The position numbers and the translations under genes are program-made. From Legionellaceae bacterium (GTDB lineage: Bacteria; Pseudomonadota; Gammaproteobacteria; Legionellales; Legionellaceae), in contig JASBUC010000020.1 in NCBI GenBank assembly GCA_030148065.1, positions 1 through 39,381 of the forward strand: DNA of 39,381 nt. Reading direction: 5' to 3'. Positions 35,978 through 39,381 of this stretch are shown one piece after another. Position 1 is the first letter of the stretch. Each line of letters starts with the position of its first letter. Under the pieces are notes generated by a model. It saw only the letters and a list, made by a program, of their open reading frames with translations. It did no database searches and had not been told where the DNA came from.

Positions 35978-38900
35978 CTAAAGTGACATTAAGTCACTAG
36001 TAAATAGTATGCCAATGCCTGTTCCGGAATAAACATAAACCGTTGGTGGCATGTTAATGTTTTGCTGCGCCGCTTGCCCCCAAGCTTTACCAACATCCGC
36101 AAGTGCAATGACGGCATTCTCCAGTGCTGAGTTCGCTGTGTTTTGCTCAACCGTATAGGAACTATCCGTTCCAACGGTCACGGTGGTACCCGCAGACTGG
36201 AAGGCATTACCAAAGCCTGTCATAAACGATGAGGCAAACAACGTACCATAACGCAATAGGATATGGCGGTTAGTATGACTCGACAATGCGGTGTGAGCGG
36301 TCTCTGGATCGATGGCATAAGCGGTCATGCTTGTAGTGGTCCCATGCCCAGGCACCGACATCTTATTAAACGTGATGGTCACAGTACCACTGTTCGCCTC
36401 AAGCTGGAATGAGCCTATGAGCTTAGTTCCTTTGAATGGGCCTGAGACGACCGTTGCAAGCACTGGGCCTTTTTGATCGCTGTTGACGCCTGAATCAAGG
36501 ACTGCAAACCATATGTCACCTGCTTTAACAATGGCCTCTTTATTTGCATTGGCGACCTGGGCTGCGGCAGCCGCTTTTGCAGCCGCGGCCGCTTTTTCTT
36601 GATCGCTCTCATCACCAGGCATGTAAATGGTGCCAAGATTACTTTGGCTTGCCGCTTTGGACCAAATACCAACTGCTGAGCCTGCGGCACCACTGTACTT
36701 CGAAACCAACTGGCTAATCTTGTTTTTATTTTGCAGAACTAAGCGCTGCTCTTTTTGCTGCTCTTTCAAAGCCTCGATTCGTTTTTGGTTGGCTTCAAAC
36801 GCTTTTTGCTCAGCACTTTTTTGTCCCATATTATTTGATTCAAGTTGCTGTAAGGCTCTGAGTTTTGCTTGCTCACTATTAAGGCCTGCTAAGTCATCAC
36901 CTCCTTGACTCAGTGATGATAAACCAGCAATGCTCGCACCACTAGCAGCGGCAACCTCTGCATCACTGTAACCTGCTGCTTTCATCGCATCACCAGAAAC
37001 ACCAGCACTTTGCACTTCTTTGGCACTGAAACCGCCATTTCTAAGTTCTGCCGCACTAAAGCCTGCGTCTTTCAAAGCTGTTGCCGAAAAGCCTGCGTTT
37101 TTAAGGGCCGCGGCATCATAACCTGCGGCCTTCAGAGCCTTTGCCGAAAAACCTGCAGCTTTCAATTCTCTGGCTGAAAAGCCGGCATTTTTTAATGCAC
37201 TTGCTGAAAAGCCAGCACTGGCAAGCTCATTGGCTGAAAAGCCTGCCGCCTTCAAAGCCCCTGCAGAAAAACCCGCAGCTTTTAATTCACTGGCATTAAA
37301 GCCTGCGTCTTTTAACTCTTTAGCACTAAATCCTGCTGCCTTTAGCTCACCAGCATCAAAGCCTGCAGCCTTTAATTCTGCTGCAGAAAAGCCCGCATCC
37401 TTCAACTCTTTAGCAGAAAAGCCTGCGGCTTTTAAGTCCTCGAGTGAACAGCCCTGGCTGTCTATTATGGTCTTAGCACTGACTCCTGCAAGTCTTGCTT
37501 GTCGAATGGCACTAGCATTACAACCTTCCTTTTTAAGATTGGCTAAAGCATCAAGGGCAGAGCCTGTTGCATTAGCAATTTGGCTGCCGCTAAACCCTGC
37601 TTTTTTTAGTTCAGCAGGACTAAAGCCTGCATTAAGCAGCTCTTTGGCTGAATAACCCGCAGCCTTTAATTGTTCGGCACTGCAGCCATTCACTTTTTTA
37701 ATGGTGGTTGCACTCACGCCTTTTTGGCGAAGAGCATAGAGTGCTTGTACTGAACAACCTGCCTTTTTAAGCTCTGCAACACTGACATCACTAGGCAGCC
37801 CAAGTTTGGCCGCTTCAATCTCAGCAGGACTAAAGCCTGCTGCTGCAAGCTCGCTGTCACTAAAGCCTGCTTCATGAAGACTAGCGGCAGAGTAACCCGC
37901 AGCTTTCATCTGAGCCGCCGAACAGTTATTAATCTTCTTGATTAAGGTGGCACTCACCCCTTTTTCACGCAGCGCTTTCAACTTCGAAGGATCACAACCT
38001 GCACTGGTAATATCCGACATGCTAACGCCTTCAGGCAAATGCATGGAAGCGGCTTTAATCTCAGAAGGACTGTAACCTGCGGCCCTTAGAGCTGAGTCAC
38101 TAAAACCTGCTTTTTTCAAATCATCGGCACTGTAACCTGCTGCTTTCAACACTCTGGCACTACAGTTACTGAGCTTTTTAATCGCCGCTGCACTGACCCC
38201 TTGCTTTCTAAGCTTAGTCAGCATGGTTACATCACAACCTACTCGCTGAATAAAGTTCGGGGTAACACCGGGAGGCAGATTTAGACCCGCCGCTGCGATC
38301 TGTTCAGGCGTAAAGCCTGCCTGAGCTAGTTCACTGTCACTAAAGCCTGCTTTTTTCAGTTCGCCTGCAGAATAGCCTGCCGCCTTTAATTGCCCTGCCG
38401 TACAACCATTGAGCTTTTTAATGGCGCTGGCTGGCACCCCTTTTTCACGAAGCGATTTTAAAGCAGCAACACTGCAGCCTGCTTGTTTAACGTCCGCCAT
38501 TGAAACACCCTCAGGTAATCCTAAGTTTGCTGCTTGTATTTCAGCAGGTGAAAAGCCGGCATTGGCGAGTTCTGCATCACTAAAGCCTGCATTTTTCAAG
38601 TCAGTGGCACCATAGCCTGCCGCCTTTAAGGCCTCAATGCTACAACCACTGATTCGGCGAATGCGGGCAGCACTGACCCCTTCCTGTTTTAATTTGCTTA
38701 ATGCATCAGCAGAACAACCGGCGCGTTTTATCGCATCGTCTGACACGTTACTACCATTCGCAGCCCCTGCTTCTGCGGCTTTTATCTCACTTGGTGTAAA
38801 CCCTGCTGCTGCAAGTTCGCTGTTTGAAAAGCCTGCTTTCTTAAGAGCGCCTGCACTAAAACCTGCCGCTTTTAGATCTGCTGCACTAAAGCCTGCCGCT

Positions 38901-39381
38901 TTTAGTTGACTGGCATTACAGCCATTTAATTGTCGTATGGCTTTGGCGCTAACGCCTTTTGCTCGTAAGGCTTTTAACGCTTCTGGACTACAACCAGCTC
39001 CTTTAACATTGGCCACAGAAACCCCTGGCGGAAGCCCTAAATTAGCCGCTGCTATTTCGCTAGGAGTATAGCCTGCTGCTGCAAGCTCACTGTCGCTAAA
39101 GCCTGCGTTTTTCAAGTTTGCCGCGGAGAACCCAGCGGCCTTTAAGGCACTGGCACTGCATTTATTAACGCTTTTAATCAATGCCGCGCTCACCCCTTTT
39201 GCTCGTAAAGCCGCAAGCTTTTTCGGATCACAACCAGCCCCGGTAAGGTCGCTCATGCTAACCCCATCTGGCAAGGTAAGAGAGGCTGCTTTAATCTCAT
39301 CAGGACTAAAGCCTGCTGCTTGCAACTCATCATTACTAAAGCCTGCTTTTTTCAAGGCACTCGCACTAAAGCCTGCCGCTT
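35978..39381 (-). CDS. icmE: Dot/Icm core protein IcmE/DotG (VirB10-like), N-terminus cut by window edge
   Basis: IcmE/DotG spans the envelope and forms the central channel of the Dot/Icm core; its C-terminal domain is VirB10-like. The window shows 1,133 residues, already more than the whole L. pneumophila protein (1,048), and the frame is open at the right edge. From the visible N-terminus there are about seven 80-residue super-repeats built of 10-residue LKxAGFSxxE-type units. Each carries two cysteines, 16 in total, always 23 residues apart. Then come about 16 plain decapeptide units (about 36930-37440), a Gln/Lys-rich coiled coil (about 36710-36870), an Ala/Lys run (about 36540-36600), and the VirB10-like domain from about 36530 (GDIWFAVLDSGVNSDQKGPV ... 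GHGTTTSMTAYAIDPET). The antisense frames also stay open along the repeats; these are shadows. Confidence 0.96.
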   Translation of the reverse strand, partial: AAGFSASALKKAGFSNDELQAAGFSPDEIKAASLTLPDGVSMSDLTGAGCDPKKLAALRAKGVSAALIKSVNKCSASALKAAGFSAANLKNAGFSDSELAAAGYTPSEIAAANLGLPPGVSVANVKGAGCSPEALKALRAKGVSAKAIRQLNGCNASQLKAAGFSAADLKAAGFSAGALKKAGFSNSELAAAGFTPSEIKAAEAGAANGSNVSDDAIKRAGCSADALSKLKQEGVSAARIRRISGCSIEALKAAGYGATDLKNAGFSDAELANAGFSPAEIQAANLGLPEGVSMADVKQAGCSVAALKSLREKGVPASAIKKLNGCTAGQLKAAGYSAGELKKAGFSDSELAQAGFTPEQIAAAGLNLPPGVTPNFIQRVGCDVTMLTKLRKQGVSAAAIKKLSNCSARVLKAAGYSADDLKKAGFSDSALRAAGYSPSEIKAASMHLPEGVSMSDITSAGCDPSKLKALREKGVSATLIKKINNCSAAQMKAAGYSAASLHEAGFSDSELAAAGFSPAEIEAAKLGLPSDVSVAELKKAGCSVQALYALRQKGVSATTIKKVNGCSAEQLKAAGYSAKELLNAGFSPAELKKAGFSGSQIANATGSALDALANLKKEGCNASAIRQARLAGVSAKTIIDSQGCSLEDLKAAGFSAKELKDAGFSAAELKAAGFDAGELKAAGFSAKELKDAGFNASELKAAGFSAGALKAAGFSANELASAGFSASALKNAGFSARELKAAGFSAKALKAAGYDAAALKNAGFSATALKDAGFSAAELRNGGFSAKEVQSAGVSGDAMKAAGYSDAEVAAASGASIAGLSSLSQGGDDLAGLNSEQAKLRALQQLESNNMGQKSAEQKAFEANQKRIEALKEQQKEQRLVLQNKNKISQLVSKYSGAAGSAVGIWSKAASQSNLGTIYMPGDESDQEKAAAAAKAAAAAQVANANKEAIVKAGDIWFAVLDSGVNSDQKGPVLATVVSGPFKGTKLIGSFQLEANSGTVTITFNKMSVPGHGTTTSMTAYAIDPETAHTALSSHTNRHILLRYGTLFASSFMTGFGNAFQSAGTTVTVGTDSSYTVEQNTANSALENAVIALADVGKAWGQAAQQNINMPPTVYVYSGTGIGILFTSDLMSL
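36930..39381 (-). repeat. Tandem repeat array within icmE
   Basis: The coding DNA is a 30-bp unit array (AAGFSA-type decapeptides). Over about 37440-39381 it is organised into roughly 240-bp higher-order units: three or four decapeptides, a NLGLPPGVS-like hinge, an AGC motif, an ALRxKGVSA motif and an NGC motif. From about 36930 to 37440 it is a simple decapeptide run. Recombination between units would change protein length without shifting the frame. Confidence 0.9.

Noticed and set aside
37230-38909. Plus-strand ORFs rich in KPAAFNS-type repeats opposite icmE
   Set aside because: They are antisense shadows of the repetitive icmE codons, kept open by the repeat unit and lacking start signals.
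36930-39381. CRISPR-like array because of regular 30-bp repeats
   Set aside because: The repeats are coding decapeptide units of icmE with no spacers between them.

Overview
This window comes from a gammaproteobacterium of the order Legionellales, a relative of Legionella or Coxiella. It carries two blocks of Dot/Icm type IVB secretion genes, a Legionella-like tmRNA tag peptide (ANDENFAEEGGAIAA), and the gammaproteobacterial order nnr-tsaE-amiB-mutL-miaA. I cannot name the species from sequence alone.

Layout: (1) 1-3940, an AT-rich stretch on the minus strand holding the truncated gene of a very large superfamily 1 helicase with an N-terminal DUF5710 domain. It may be accessory DNA lying just downstream of ssrA. 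(2) 3941-5283, a noncoding stretch with a long imperfect palindrome that runs into the 3' end of ssrA (tmRNA, 4560-4956), then the ssrA promoter. (3) 5284-7318, a doubtful small ORF, an MFS transporter, and smpB. SmpB is the protein partner of tmRNA, so both trans-translation genes lie within 2.8 kb. (4) 7467-11157, two co-directional genes of unknown function. The larger has glycosyltransferase GT-B-like motifs, and both are candidate Dot/Icm effectors by context. A triple 10-bp direct repeat sits directly upstream of their likely promoter. (5) 11275-14996, the ybbP-ybbA ABC transporter pair with divergent tesA, as in E. coli. (6) 15075-23575, Dot/Icm region I: dotD-dotC-dotB (+), dotA and icmV (-), icmW-icmX (+). 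(7) 23613-29859 on the minus strand: nnr-tsaE-amiB-mutL-miaA, then a small zinc-finger gene. (8) 29925-39381 on the minus strand, Dot/Icm region II: icmE(dotG, 5' end cut off)-icmG(dotF)-icmC(dotE)-two tandem icmD(dotP) paralogues-icmJ(dotN)-icmB(dotO).

Together the Dot/Icm genes supply much of one secretion machine. DotC and DotD are outer-membrane lipoproteins, IcmE/DotG and IcmG/DotF belong to the envelope-spanning core, DotA, IcmV, IcmC and IcmD are inner-membrane proteins, DotB and IcmB/DotO are ATPases, IcmJ/DotN belongs to the coupling complex, IcmW is an effector adaptor, and IcmX is periplasmic. In L. pneumophila the two Dot/Icm regions are far apart; here only about 6 kb of housekeeping genes separates them.

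The most unusual signals are: a pair of structurally conserved long hairpins with an invariant ACCA loop (about 4421-4568 and 23908-23987); IcmE repeats carrying eight cysteine pairs at a constant 23-residue interval; the icmD duplication; the GT-B-like candidate effector with its tandem-repeat promoter; and the DUF5710 helicase next to ssrA.
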